Position numbers and translations under genes: made by a program | Notes under the pieces: model-generated | Told to the model about the DNA's origin: nothing | Databases searched by the model: none | The model's input: only the letters and a program-made list of their open reading frames with translations | NCBI GenBank assembly: GCA_009193035.1 | Contig: SWDT01000063.1 | Location: 248,001 to 312,000 of the forward strand | Direction: 5' to 3' | DNA: 64,000 bases | Source: Halicephalobus mephisto | Taxonomy: Eukaryota; Nematoda; Chromadorea; Rhabditida; Panagrolaimidae | Part shown: piece by piece, positions 12,141 through 24,788 of the stretch | How positions within the stretch are numbered: the stretch's first letter is position 1 | How the letters are laid out: every line of letters begins with the position of its first letter

Positions 12141-14727
12141 ATGAATACCGCCAGAAGACGTCGTAAAACAAAAAGTCCTATGAAAATTTTCGACGAAGAA
12201 AATATTGATCCTGTTTGTAATTCTACCGCCAAAAAAACAAAATTCACTCATTCTTTGCCGTTAGATGTTTCTTCAAAGAATTCCGATATTGTAGAAATCG
12301 ATGAAATTGTTAATGAATCTCTTTTCAATAAGCAGAAGAAGATCAATGACGTCGTCAGAAGAAATTCGAAAAATTCACTGGGCGTCGATGAAACCGTCGA
12401 TGATTCCAAAATCGACACTGCCTCCAGTTCCGGCACAAAACAAGACTTACTCAACTGGTCTGAATTTTCTAAACTTTCTCTAACCGAAATCGATACAGGT
12501 TTGTTATTTTTAAATACAAATATTAAAATAAAAAAGTTATTTTTGAATTCCCGCGCAAAAGGGAGAGAGATGCAAAAAGGAAAAAAATGACAAATCTGAC
12601 AATTAACTTGGTTTTTTTATTTTTTTACCTAATTTTGAATAATTTATTTTTAAATATTTTAATTTTGAATAATTTATTTTTAAATATTTTAATTTTGAAT
12701 AATTTATTTTTAAATATTTTAATTTAATTTTGAATAATTTATTTTTAAATATTTTCATCTATTTTTTTACAATTATATTTATTATTAATTACTTTTAGTG
12801 AAACTTCTGGCGGCTTCTGTTGATGTACGTGGAGGATTCTGTGTCGACAATTACCACTCTGATCGTATTATTCGATTCCGATACACCGCTCAAACTAAAA
12901 AAATCCCAAAGTTTCCTCGGTTTTTCGATGTTAACTTGGATTCTGGAAGATGTTTTGTTTGTTTTTTGAATTTCCTCGATCACGAAGGTACCCGTGGCTG
13001 TTGGGAAGAAAGTTGTCAAATGAAATGCCACGAAAACTGTTTACCGAAAATGAAATTCGGATCTTATACAAGTTTCCATGCAACTCTTGACGAGCCTGAA
13101 TTCCAAGGAAAAGTCCATTGTCCAATGCACCACTGTAACAAGTGCTACGCTGATCATCTTCATACTCGTGCTTATCAAGGTTGGTTTAATTAATTTTTTA
13201 AATGCATATTTTTCGATTATATACATGTATATCCATTTCTTACTAATATGTACTTGTTTATCTCCCAATTATATGTATCTATTAATTTTCAAATATATAC
13301 TTATTTACTTTTCAATTATATAATATATATATTTTTTAATTCTTTAATTATATATATATCTTGACTTTTTAAATATGTTTATTTATTTTCCAATTATATA
13401 ATTATTTTAATTGCAGCTCCTAATACACTTATCAAATGCCGTTTATGTTTATCCTACTTCCATCCGAGTTGTATCCCGGCTGGTTGCGAAATTAGCGAAG
13501 AAAAAACCATTGTTTGTCCTCGTCACATAAAAATGGAGATCTACCGGCATCGGCCAACTGTCTACTGTGCTCAATGCAATGAACGAGATGATCCGAAAAA
13601 CCTTATTATGTGCTCAAATTGTCCCAGAAGCTTTCATCAAAGATGTAACAAGTCACTATCCTACACTCAGGGAAGTCCATATGGCGAACGTTGTGATTTT
13701 TGTGTTGATAACTGTTTTGCTCTTGTTGGAGACAAAGTCTATGCCCAATACGGTGGATACGGGTATTATCCGGCTATTATAGTTCCTAATGAAAGAATCT
13801 ACCGTCTCAAAAGAAAAGTACCCGTGGGATCACTAGTGGTAGAATGGGTAGTCAACGGAACTCATACTTTGGCCGTTGTTAGTCACTATCAAATCATCCC
13901 ATCGTGTTTTGGGAGTTTCTTTTTCAAATTTCCAAGTTTGAAGAAAATTCAAGGTAAAAATTAATTTTAAATTTTTTTTAGTTTTTTAACTTTTAGAACA
14001 TGGCGAATTTCACGAAGATGTTGTTAAAAATAATATGAGACTCCAGAAACAACTGGATAATTGTCACAAACGAAGCCGAAATAGAACTGTAAGAATCGTG
14101 ACGAAAATGGTCTTGGCTGATGACGTCAAACCGACGAAAAAAGAAAAAATTCATGAAAAATGTAATTGTCCTCCATCTAACGACAAAGAAAGATGTAATA
14201 CAGAATCCTGTGAAAACAGAAGGATGGGAGTAGAATGTCCACCATCTTGCAAATGTTCAAATCGACTTTCTGCTCATGTCTACAGTAAGCTGAAAGTTCT
14301 TCCCACAGATGATCGTGGGTTTGGACTGTTCGCCAAGATTAAGATATCTGCCCAAGCTTACATCGGGGAATACTGTGGTGAGCTTATTACTGAAGAAGAA
14401 CACAACAGACGACGTGTCTACGACCACCAGTGGGCTTCTCGGGACAAAGGATTCTACATGTTCCAATTAGGTAAGCTCTACATCGATGCCGCCCTCATTG
14501 GGAGTGTCCTCCGTTATGCTAATCATAGTTGTGATCCAAATTGCATTATGAAAGTTTTGCGAGATTGTAGTGGATTGGATCACATATGCATGTATGCTAT
14601 TCGGGACATTGAACCTAACGAAGAATTAACTTTTGATTATTCTGGGAGTTTTGCCGGAAATGAAGTTCTTGCTGCTTATGAGTGTTACTGTGGGGCTGAA
14701 AACTGTACTGGTACTTTTGCTGTTTAA
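12141..14727 (+). CDS. mes-4: NSD/MES-4-type histone H3K36 methyltransferase
   Basis: Four exons: 12141-12498, 12799-13179, 13417-13953 and 13997-14727 (668 aa), every intron splitting a codon after its first base. A basic N-terminus (RRRRKTK) is followed by cysteine/histidine-rich PHD-type zinc fingers (about residues 165-345), a PWWP-like segment (VYAQYGGYGYYPA, about 350-400), an AWS cysteine cluster (CNCPP...CKC, about 481-520), a SET domain (about 523-640) and a post-SET Cys cluster (YECYCGAENC). SET cofactor and catalytic motifs are intact: GFGLFAK, YIGEYCGE, NHSCDPNC and ELTFDY. The order PHD-PWWP-AWS-SET-postSET is that of NSD proteins, whose C. elegans member MES-4 maintains H3K36 methylation on germline genes. 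It is shorter than human NSDs because there is no N-terminal PWWP region. An ATTTTCAG acceptor 8 nt before the ATG suggests trans-splicing. Confidence 0.85.
12610..12765. repeat. About 31-bp tandem repeat in intron 1 of the methyltransferase gene
   Basis: Four to five copies of AATTTTGAATAATTTATTTT plus TAAATATTTT, nearly identical, filling most of the intron. Confidence 0.75.
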
Positions 14728-14814
14728 CTTTTTTTTTTTGATTTTTTTAACTGCCAAATTACGTTGGGTATTTTTTTTCTATTTTTTTTTGTCTTTCGAA
14801 ATTGCAGCTTGTGG

Positions 14815-14820
14815 AATAAA
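14815..14820 (+). terminator. Poly(A) signal AATAAA of the methyltransferase gene
   Basis: AATAAA 88 bp after the stop codon. The convergent fatty acid synthase gene ends about 440 bp further on. Confidence 0.55.
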
Positions 14821-15261
14821 GTCATAATTTTATAAAATTGTTATAACAACTCAAATAGGACAGAAATATTTGGTAACTATGGTTTTCATTGCTTTTGGGA
14901 CCTCCAAAAAATAATAATCTTAATACTCTGAATATTAAAAATAACGGATCTAATTGGGGTCCACAGTACTCTAGGATTAAAACAAATACAAGTGGTGTTT
15001 GAAAGGCAATGAATGATAAATGAATTTTAAAAACAAAAATTAATCAAATTGAATTTAATTATTTACCGTAACCAGGGGCAGCATTGGTTCCGGATTGAAA
15101 TTAAATCCATAATTTGATCAAATTGTTATTAGTAAATTTAAAATTTTTGGAGACATGGGAAAAAACATCGGAAAATGAAAAAAAATGATGTTATTCAAGA
15201 ACAGTGTGAACAGCTATGGTAAAGCGAATCTGGAGGAGGCAACGACCGGGTGCTGGAGTAC
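14821..15261. other. Convergent intergenic gap
   Basis: Space between the 3' ends of the methyltransferase (+) and fatty acid synthase (-) genes. It holds only AT-rich sequence and presumably the synthase 3'UTR. Confidence 0.5.
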
Positions 15262-18200
15262 TTAAGCACTGGCATCGACGCCCAAGATGATTTCGTTGAT
15301 GATCTTGGCAGTATCCGGGGCTCGTTTGCCTTGTACGATGGAGTCGTGGTCGCCGCTCACGACGCGGACATCAGAACTCGTTGAGACCTTAAAATTTGAA
15401 TTTTTGAATAACATACTGATTTCAATATTAATTTATTTCAAGACAAATTTTCAAAAATCGACGTTTTGGAAAATTTTAGAAATTTTTACAAAATACTAAT
15501 TTTTAAAAACGAATATCTTTGTGAAATGATTTCGAAACGAATTTCGAAAAATTTTTAGAATTATTAATTTTAGATAATTTCGAAATTTTCAAAAGATTTC
15601 GAAAAATTTTTAGAGTTATTAATTTTAGATAATTTTGAAATTTTCAAAAGATTTGGAATTTCTAAAAAATTCTGTAAAATCTAGAAATCTCAACGGAATC
15701 CTGATAAAATCGATCTTACCTGAGAAATACCGTAATCACGACCGACGTCTTCCTCCCTGGCAGCTCCTTGTTCGGCACGGATCAGAGTAATGTGACCGTT
15801 GAAGATTCGCTGAGGCTTATATCTTTAAAAAAATTATTATTTGAAAATTATTAAAATTAAACTAACTTGTCAGCCATTAAGAATTTTGATCTCATGGCTT
15901 CACAAGCGAAAGCTACAGTATCGGCGCTCTTGAAGAAACCTGTTTTCATGACAGTATCGACGACTTTTTGAACACGGGCTTTGAATCCTGATTGTTGAAG
16001 CATTTCGACACGGAATTTTTTGTAATCCACGTTAGCGAAACGAAGCGTCATGGCACACATGATTTCAGATTCGAAAAGTGGATTATTGACCAAACTGTCA
16101 CCAGTAACACCGAAAGCCAACCGATAGACGTTACGGTAAGTCTGCATATATAAATGCGATCCATCAAGAAGAATAAGTTTTTCGACACTTTCTGGTCCAT
16201 CGGATTCCTGAAGCATCGTGGCGACTTCGAAACCGATACAGGCACCGTAAGAGTATCCGATTATTCTGTAGGGTCCCTGAGGTTGGATCTTCTTCATCTC
16301 TCGGATGTAAGTAGCAGCAGCATTCTCAATCGAATCTTGGGGTACTTCACGAGTAAACTGGAAACAGTAAGCGGGGAAATTGACTTTGCTCATTACTCTG
16401 TTCAATGGGGATGAGATTCCTTCAATCGGATGGACGAAGAAGGTGATAGGACCTTCTTCGACCTTGTTGCACTTGACAATGATATGCTCTGGATCGAGAT
16501 CATTGACGTCAACACGCATCTTGAAGAGCTGGCTCATCTGCTGTTCGAGGACTTCGATCGAATTTTGTTTAGCTTCACGTTCGCTTTCCTTCTTCAATTC
16601 GAGTTCTCCGGCTTCTTGAAGAGCTGTTGAGCTTTGACCTCCGCTTTCGGCGAGTTGTTGAAGTTTGTTCAACGTCAAAGTTCTAATGTCTTTCATGGAA
16701 AGTACGATATCGTAATCGCGTTCAAGAGCTTGTTTGATTTCGACTCCCATCAAAGAATCCAATCCTAGATCTCCGAGATTTGCATCTGGATTCAATTGAG
16801 AAACATCGTTGACTCCGAGAATGTGAGCGATCGTCTGAAGCAGATTCCCACCTCCTGTGGTCTTCTTAGTGCCGGATTCTGCTTTGATGTAACTTGACAC
16901 AATTGGATGATTCCAGGAAAGGAACAAATCAAGAGTGGATAAACAACTGGGCATTCTTTGAGGTAGTGTTCCACCAACGACAGTATTGTTGTCTCCCATG
17001 TTTTCGAGAATTACACCAACATCGCCAATGGCACCCCATTGAATTGCGATACCGGGTAATCCATCTTCTCGACGAGTTTCGATGATTCTTTCCATGGTGG
17101 AATTGGACCAACCGTAGTTGGTTTGACCGGCATTACCACGACCCGAAGTGATTGAAGAGAAGACAACAAACCAACGAAGACTCTTGTCAGCAAACCTACG
17201 AGCCGCATTATCGAGATTCAATGTACCGTAATATTTGGCTTCAGCTGCGTCTTTGAAGTTTTGAATATTCTGATTTTCAAAAAGACAATCACGAAGAACC
17301 ATGGCCAAATGGAAGACACCACCAAGAGGACCCATTTCAAGACAGCTTCTGACGAGTTCATTTGCATCATCTGGATTCGCAATATTCAATGTCGAGACCA
17401 AAACAGAGATCTTCATTCGACGCCAGAAGTGGACACAACGAGCTTGATAACCAGTTCTGATACCAGTACGACTGGTAAGGACAATCTTACGAGCTCCGCG
17501 ATTGATAAGCCATTGAGCAAGTTCAAGACCAAATCCACCAAGACCACCGGTGATGAGATAAACATGTTGAGGATGGCACAAAGTACGACAAACAGCATTA
17601 ACACGAATTGGAGATGGTGGACAAACAAGTTTTCCTTCATCTTTACGGACTTCAATGATGACTTTTCCAATATGTTTACCAGCAGACATAAAACTAAAAA
17701 AAATTAATTATATTTTTATATTTTTATAAAACATACCGGAAAGCTTCTTCGGCTTTGTCGTGAGAGAAAATATTGGCTTGAAGTGGCTGAACGACTCCGT
17801 TTTTGATTCCATTAGTCAGAAGTTTTGCGACTTCGAGCCAGTCTTCCTTGTTTCCGATGGATTGGTCCATGACGGCATCGAGTAAGATTCCGTGGAAAGT
17901 AGTATTCTTTAACATGTGAGCCATTCCGAGACTTGAATTCTGAGACAAATCGACTTTTCCAATTTCCAAGAAACGACCATGTTGGGCAAGACAACGAACA
18001 GAAGCTTGAAGCATTTCGTGAGCGAGGGAATTCAGAACAACATCGACACCTCGACCTTTAGTTACGTGACGAATATGAAGTTCGAAATCGGCGTTACGAG
18101 AATTAGCGAAATGTTTATCTTCGAGTTGAGGGAAACGTTTTTTGAGATATTCTCTCTTAGCGTCTGTTCCTACTGTAGTGAAGACTTCACAACCGTAATT

Positions 18201-21200
18201 CAAGGCAATAGCGATAGCAGCTTGTCCGACACCACCAGATCCACCGTGGATAAGGACTTTTTCGCCTTTCCGAATTCGGCCTCGAAGAACAAGAGCGTAA
18301 TAGGCAGTGGCATAGACGACAGGTACTGTAGCAGCTTCAGCGAGGGTCCAGTTGTTGGGGACTTCCCAAGCGTAGTCCGTGTCGAGGACGACGGAAGTAG
18401 CTAGGGCTTGAGCAGGAAGGATACCCATGACTCGGGTTCCGTCCTTCAAACGTCCAGCGAATTCCATTCCATAAAGACATTCACGATCGGCAAATTGACC
18501 TGGAATGGCATCTGGAGGAAGACGACCGTAAGCAAGCATGACGTCTCTGAAGTTGACAGCAGAGTAGTAAACAGAACAGAGTTGAAGATTCGGTTTTTTC
18601 TCCTCAATGGCATCGAAGAATTGATTCGGAGATTCTACCCAAGTCAAACTGGAAACATCACCACGAACGAGAGTGTTGATGAAGGCATGTTCGACTTCTT
18701 TGTAGCTGTGAAGTTCATCTTCTTTGACGACAATGTGACGAACTGATCCCCAGTCTCCATCTCTGTAGTTGTTAGCATGCAAGTCCTTATTGAAGATCTC
18801 CTTGATTTCTGGGTTTTCAAGAGTGATAACCGGAGGGCCAGATCGGTTTTCTTTCTTGACACTGATATCACAAAGAGTACGGAATCTGTTGAATTTCAGA
18901 TTTTCTTCAACGAAGCAGAGGGAAATTCCGAGAACACCGTTATTACGGACTTTGGTACTTGTCAACCAAATTGTTTTGTGATCGGGTTCATTGAGACGTT
19001 CTTCAATAGTCTTCTGAAGGGGCTCAATCCAGGTGAAGTTCTCAATGTCGTCAATATCCACGATAGCAGGATCACGAGCAACAGAAGGAATCTTACGAAT
19101 GACGTAGGTACTTGTGATGAGAGAATCGTCAGTTTGGTAGATGCAGACACGATATCCAGCTTGTTCGAAAATCTCAGTCAATTGTTTATCAGTGAAGTAG
19201 ACACCGTAAATACGAGAAGAATCCTGGACTTCAATGGGTTTTCCATGGAAGGCATCAACGAAGAGAGCGATTTCAAAGTCTCGAGTGATTTCGTTAACAA
19301 TGGCAAAACCATCATCACGAAGAAGTTCAGCACAACGTTTCAAGAAAGTCACAGGATCAGACTTCTTCGAAAGAAGTTTGTCGAGGAACAAGTAATCGTA
19401 GCCTTTGACGTCTCCAGAAGAGAAAGTAGGACTGTCAAAGTCGAGTTTATGACGAGTGGCTCCGATTTGTCCAAGACTGTTTTCGTCGAGAGAGTTGACT
19501 TTAGGTCCAGCAAGATGCCATTCGATCTCCAAGAGAGGATGAGAGTTGGTTCCAATCAGAAGATGCTTAATCTGCTCAACAGAAGTTGGTTCAATCGTGC
19601 AGCACTTGTTACGATGACCAGCAGAATTCTCAATACAGACGTCTTGAGCAGTCTTAAGGATACGGTCGAGTATCAAAGAAGCAACCCAGTATTTATCGGT
19701 GTCGAATGATTGATAGTAAGCATTGAGTCTGTTCGCAATACTGGATTCGAATTGTTCCACGTTGGAGACATCGCTGATGTTCGTCTGGAAGATGGAGTCA
19801 GCAGCATGAGCCAGAGGACATTTGGAATCTTCTAAGAATGGCTGAAGAACTTCCTCAGCTGGTCTGGTTTGAACATCGGTCAAGTTCCGGATAGCTTTGG
19901 TCAAAATGTTTCCATTAACGAGTTTCGACAGGATTCCAGCCTTGTTCCATTCATTCAATCCAGCTCCAATCACATGACGAAGAACATTTCTGTACTCCAG
20001 AAGCATTTGACGTTTGCTTTCGAAGTTCTGAAGAGCATTGTTATCAAAGTGCTTGACGAACATGAGTTTCTCCAGATAGAGTTGTCCACTGGTCTGCATA
20101 CGACGAGCGACAGTATGAGCAGTCAGATCACAGCATTCAACGCCTCCGGCAATGCATCCATTAGTAGCGATATCGTTGTGAAGTTCAACAACTTGGATTC
20201 CGTCTCTTTCCTCAACGTGTTCAAGATGTTTGTTGGGATCGATACGGAGATATCTGACACGAGTTGGAAGACGAAGAGAATCAGCTCTTTCGGCCAAGAG
20301 GGCAGTTTGAAGGAGGGAATCGAGGAAAGTAACCCAGTTACCTCTCCAGTACAAGGTTCCGCGTTCACCACTGTTGCAAGTTCTGTAGATTCCACGGAAG
20401 TTTTCTCCATATTCGTAGCCACGAAGCAAGAATTCTTTGTAGGCATCTTCAGTATCGAGTTCGATACGTTCAGCGATGGTAGAAGTATTGATTTTACTGA
20501 CGTCATTATAGTAGAATTGACGGTTCTCATCAGGGATGTAGATTCTTCCACTTGCGCAAAGTTGTTCTCCGTCGAGAATTTCGAATTCTCCATTTCCTGG
20601 AGTGATGATGACATCCAATTTGATTGGCTTGGTCAGAATCGTAGCACTGTAGACGTTGATGTTTTCCATGATGACTGGAGTCTTCTGGAAATCAAGACCA
20701 TGGAGTTTCGCGAGAGTCTTCCAAGCGAGGACCATGTGGCCGGTGAATGGATAAAGAACACGTCCATCGATGACGTGGTCGAGGAGATATGTTTCTTTAG
20801 ATTCTGATGAGAAGGGATCAATGGTGTAAGAAGCAGAAGAAGGAACAGAACCTCCACCAGAAGCCATTTGACGTCCATCAATGACGGGCCAATCTTGGGA
20901 GTGATCCCAACGCCACATAGGAGCAATCATAGGGGTTCCTGGAGGAACGGGCAACGGGACAGATGGATACAACTTCTCGATGTGGACTGTAGCTCCTGCT
21001 TGGTAGATCTTGGCGACGGAACTCAAGAAGGATTCAACTTGGTTTTCGGCCTTGTTGTTCATCAGACCCACATTAGTGCAAGTCTTGTGGAGAGAACGAC
21101 GGAGGATTGAAGCCAGAAGAGCGTGAGGAGCGAGTTCAATGGTGATAGCATTCGGAGGGATCTTCTGGAGAGCTTCATAGAAGAGCACTGGACTGCAAGC

Positions 21201-24200
21201 GTTGTTGACGTGATAATCGGCAGAACAGAAAAGAGCAATTTCATCATCCCATTGTTCTTCAGGAATTGAAGTAGAAAGCCACTTGGATGAACGAGGTTTC
21301 GGGTCAGTGACGACAGTCCTCATATGTTCGAGCATTTCGTCCTTGACCTTCAACATGGTTGGAGAATGGAAAGGAATTCCAGAAGAATCAACAGGTTTAG
21401 CAAAGATTTCTTCCTTGGAGAGTTCTGCACAGAATTTTTCGATTTGATCAGCATCTCCAGAAATAGTTACAGAATCTTGGCTGTTATGACAAGCTGCAAC
21501 AACTCCTTCAGGACATCTTTCCTTGGCTTGTTCCCAGGTCAATCCAACAGCAGCCATTCCTCCCTTGATGGGAACCTTGCTGTTCATGATAGTGTGACCT
21601 CTGTAGTAAGCCAGTTTCATCGTTTGTTCTCGGGTCAAAGCTCCATCAGCATATCCACAGCCCATTTCTCCAGTGGAATGACCGACAATTCCATCTGGGA
21701 CGATTCCGAGTAAAGCCATCAAATCCGTCAAAGCAATCTAAAGAATTTTGATTAATAAATTTGTCGGAAAACTAGCTCTGGCCTCATCTAGTCCGAAACT
21801 AATATGGAAGGAAAAATGTCTCTCGGCAGGCATTGAACCCGCATCGTCTTGCTATCCGGGCAAGTGCTTTTCTCTTAAGCTATGAGAGCGACCTTTTCCA
21901 ATTCCATTCATGGAAGCAGAATCGTTTCTCCTAAACGATCGCTCCTTTCTCGCTATGCTTAATGTCGCGACAAAATTTTTTTTGAAATTACAAATTACCT
22001 GGATAGCAGTAATGGCAAGCATACAATTGAGAGTATTGTTTTGATATTGAGAAGGATCTGGATTCTTGAGCATTCCATAGACGTCAAGACCGAATTCCTC
22101 GAGAGCTTTGGAGGATTGACGGAGAGAATCGTCGAGGAAGGGGATCTTCATCAATCCTTGGGCCATTCCTGGCCATTGACTTCCCATTCCGGAATAGACG
22201 AACCAGATCGGTCTGGCTTCGGTAATTGGAATCTTCTGGACGTCAACGATGGGTTCTGCTTCGCCTCCACGGTTGAACATGATGTATCCGCGGAATGGGG
22301 TGTCTTTTGGAGGAAGATTGGCTTGGTTTGAGAGAAGTCTCTGGAAATAGGGATTTTCAAGATGTTGTTTGAACTCTTCGAATGTCTGGGACAATCCTTC
22401 TTGAGTACGACCAGAATAGAGCAGTATTCTGGGGAAATTGACTTCTGGAAGTTGCGGCAATTCCTTAGGGTGTTCAGGAGCACGGAAAACGGCATGAGTA
22501 TTAGAACCACCGAATCCGAAGGAATTTATACCGATAACTCCTCCAGGAAATGGAGTCTTTTCTGTAACGACTTGAAGCTGCCCACTCTTCAAACCGTCGA
22601 TGTACTGATTCGGTGTCTGGAAATGGAGATTTGGCGGAATTACGTTGTTTTCCATGGCAATGATGACTTTGGCGACGGAACAGATGCCGGAAGCTGGTTC
22701 AGCGTGACCCATGTTCGATTTCACTGAACCAATAAGTAGTGGTTTTTGTCTAAAATAATAATTTCAAAAACTCAAAATAAGAATTAACACAAAATTATTT
22801 CAATGTATTTTGAAAACTAGAAATTCAAAAAATTCAGAATTTTCTAATATTTTAAAAAATTTAAAATTTTTATGAAATTCTGAAAAATTTAAAAAGTTTC
22901 AAAATCCTTAAATTTTTAAGTTTCAGAATTTTCTATTGGATTCTGAAAGACTTCAGAAGCTTCTGTGGAATTTTTAAAAATTTTAAAACCTTCCATCGAA
23001 TTTTGGAAAACATAATAATTTCCACAAAATTCTATTTTCCAAGATTCTGTGAGATTTTAAGTAATTTCAGAATCTTCCATTGAATTTCGGAAGATTCTAG
23101 AAACTTCTGGAGAATTCTAATTTTTAATTTAATTTTGTTTTTATTACCTATTGCTGCAGAAGACTTGAGTGATGGCATAGGCTTCCTGAGGATCGCCGAC
23201 TTTTGTTCCTGTTCCGTGAGTTTCGACGTATCCTACGGTGTTAGGATCGACATTGGCTTCTGAATAGACTTCTTCGAGTAAGACGGCTTGTCTTTCACCG
23301 GAAGGAAAAGTTATTCCTTGTTCTTTGTATCCATCGGTGTTACTTTTGGCGTGAAGAATGGTGGCGTAGATACGGAGTGCTGGAGCTCTTCTTTGGACGA
23401 AGATAGCGTTAACTGCTTCGGTTCTACAGTAACCATCACCAGAATCATCAAATGATCGGCAACTGCCCCGGCTACTGAGCATTCCAAGTTTCAAAAATTG
23501 AAGAGCAGCTGTTGGAGTCAAAGTCAAATGAGCTCCAGCAACGATCGCTGCATCACATTGTCCTTGACGAATTGCATCTACAGCTAATTGGAGAGCCAGA
23601 AGTGAAGAACTACAAGCTGTATCAACAGAAAATGATGGACCTCGAAGATCGAATGTGTAGCTGATTCTGTTGCTGAACATTGATCTGACACATCCTGTCA
23701 GTGTGTACCCGGTCACGGTTTCTGGATCTTGAGTAAGAGCTCCACCTGTTTCAGACGCAGAACACCCAACAAAGACACCCGTTTTGCTGCCCCGGAGGTC
23801 TTGTGGATTAATTCCTAAAAACAATGACGTCATTTCTTTCCTTAATTGTTTTGGATGATTTTTGTCAAAAGGACAAAGTAAGTGTTAAACACGTCCGTGC
23901 TTATGAGCGCATCGGATCAGGTTCAAGGTTGCGTGGTACAGTACGGTACGTGTGTACTGTTCCAGTTGGAAGGACGACTGGACACGGGACAAACTGGTCA
24001 GTGTGATTTTGGAGATTTGCGAAAATTGTTAAAAATGGACAAAAAGTGATGAAATCTGACGCAAAATAAGCGAAATTTGTAAAAATTAGCGAAAATAAGC
24101 GAAAGTACAAAAATTGATAGAAAATAGGGAAATTCACGAAAATGAGAAAATTAATGAGACTTGACGAAAATGAGCGAACCTAACTAAAGATTTTCGAAAG

Positions 24201-24788
24201 TTAGCAAATATAAGGGGAATTAAGCGAAATTTGACGAAAATAAGCGAAATTTAACGAAAATAAGCGAAAATTGAAAAATTTCAAAATTTAACAAATATGG
24301 GCGAAATTAAGCAAATTTTGATTAAAACAAGCGAAGATTTTCGGAATTTAGTAAATATAAGCGAAATTGGGTGAATATGAGCGAAAGGTATTTATTTAAT
24401 ATAATATTTTTAAAATAATAGCTTACCAGCATCGATGACCGCTTCATAAGCGACTTCAAGTAACAGCCTAACTTGAGGATCCATGTAATTTGCTTGTTTT
24501 GGAGTGACACTGAAGAATCCAGCGTCGAATTTTCGAAGTTCTTTGATTTTTCCATGTCTCTTCGGCAAATCACAAAAACCTTAATTTAAATAATTAATTA
24601 ATTTTGATTGACTTTTACATACCAGGTGGCCATCTTTTGTCATCTTCTGTAATCATGTCAATACTGTTCATAAGGTTGTGTTCAAATTCTTTAGCATTTT
24701 CTGAACTCGGGAACCGACCGCTGACGCCAGAAATCACGATGTCGTCTTGGTCACGCCAAAACGGCGGTTCCTCTGAGCTGCTACTCAT
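15262..24788 (-). CDS. fasn-1: Fatty acid synthase, type I (complete)
   Basis: Eight exons, 5' to 3' on the minus strand: 24788-24623, 24579-24427, 23814-23148, 22749-21999, 21737-17737, 17693-15867, 15822-15720, 15387-15262; 2597 aa, the normal animal length. It builds palmitate from acetyl- and malonyl-CoA in the cytosol. Domains in order: ketosynthase (active Cys174 in DTACSSS, His306 in [18 protein letters not shown]), malonyl/acetyl transferase (Ser600 in GHSTGE), dehydratase (His near 900 in [11 protein letters not shown]), a methyltransferase-like remnant, enoyl reductase ([11 protein letters not shown]), ketoreductase (TGGLGGFG, Tyr about 2106), acyl carrier protein (phosphopantetheine Ser about 2226 in GLDSLMG) and thioesterase (Ser about 2394 in GYSYGA). 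The thioesterase His (GDHDS) is isolated on the last exon. All catalytic residues are present. A TTTTTAG acceptor 12 nt upstream of the ATG indicates trans-splicing or an upstream exon. Confidence 0.97.
21818..21892 (-). pseudogene. tRNA-like sequence in a fatty acid synthase intron
   Basis: On the minus strand 75 nt fold as a tRNA: acceptor arms GTCGCTC/GAGAGAC with one mismatch, a perfect 5-bp anticodon stem CTTGC/GCAAG around the loop CCGGATA, and a T-arm GCGGG-TTCAATG-CCTGC with one wobble. A-box-like TAGCTTAAGAG and B-box-like GGTTCAATGCC are recognisable, and a T5 terminator follows. The base before the putative GGA anticodon is C instead of the invariant U, and the D-arm is poor. It is therefore probably a tRNA pseudogene or the head of a tRNA-derived SINE rather than an active tRNA. 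Confidence 0.5.

Noticed and set aside
18777..20807. Long plus-strand frames of about 310 codons
   Set aside because: They are antisense to fatty acid synthase exon 5, whose coding sense is certain; they arise from its codon bias.
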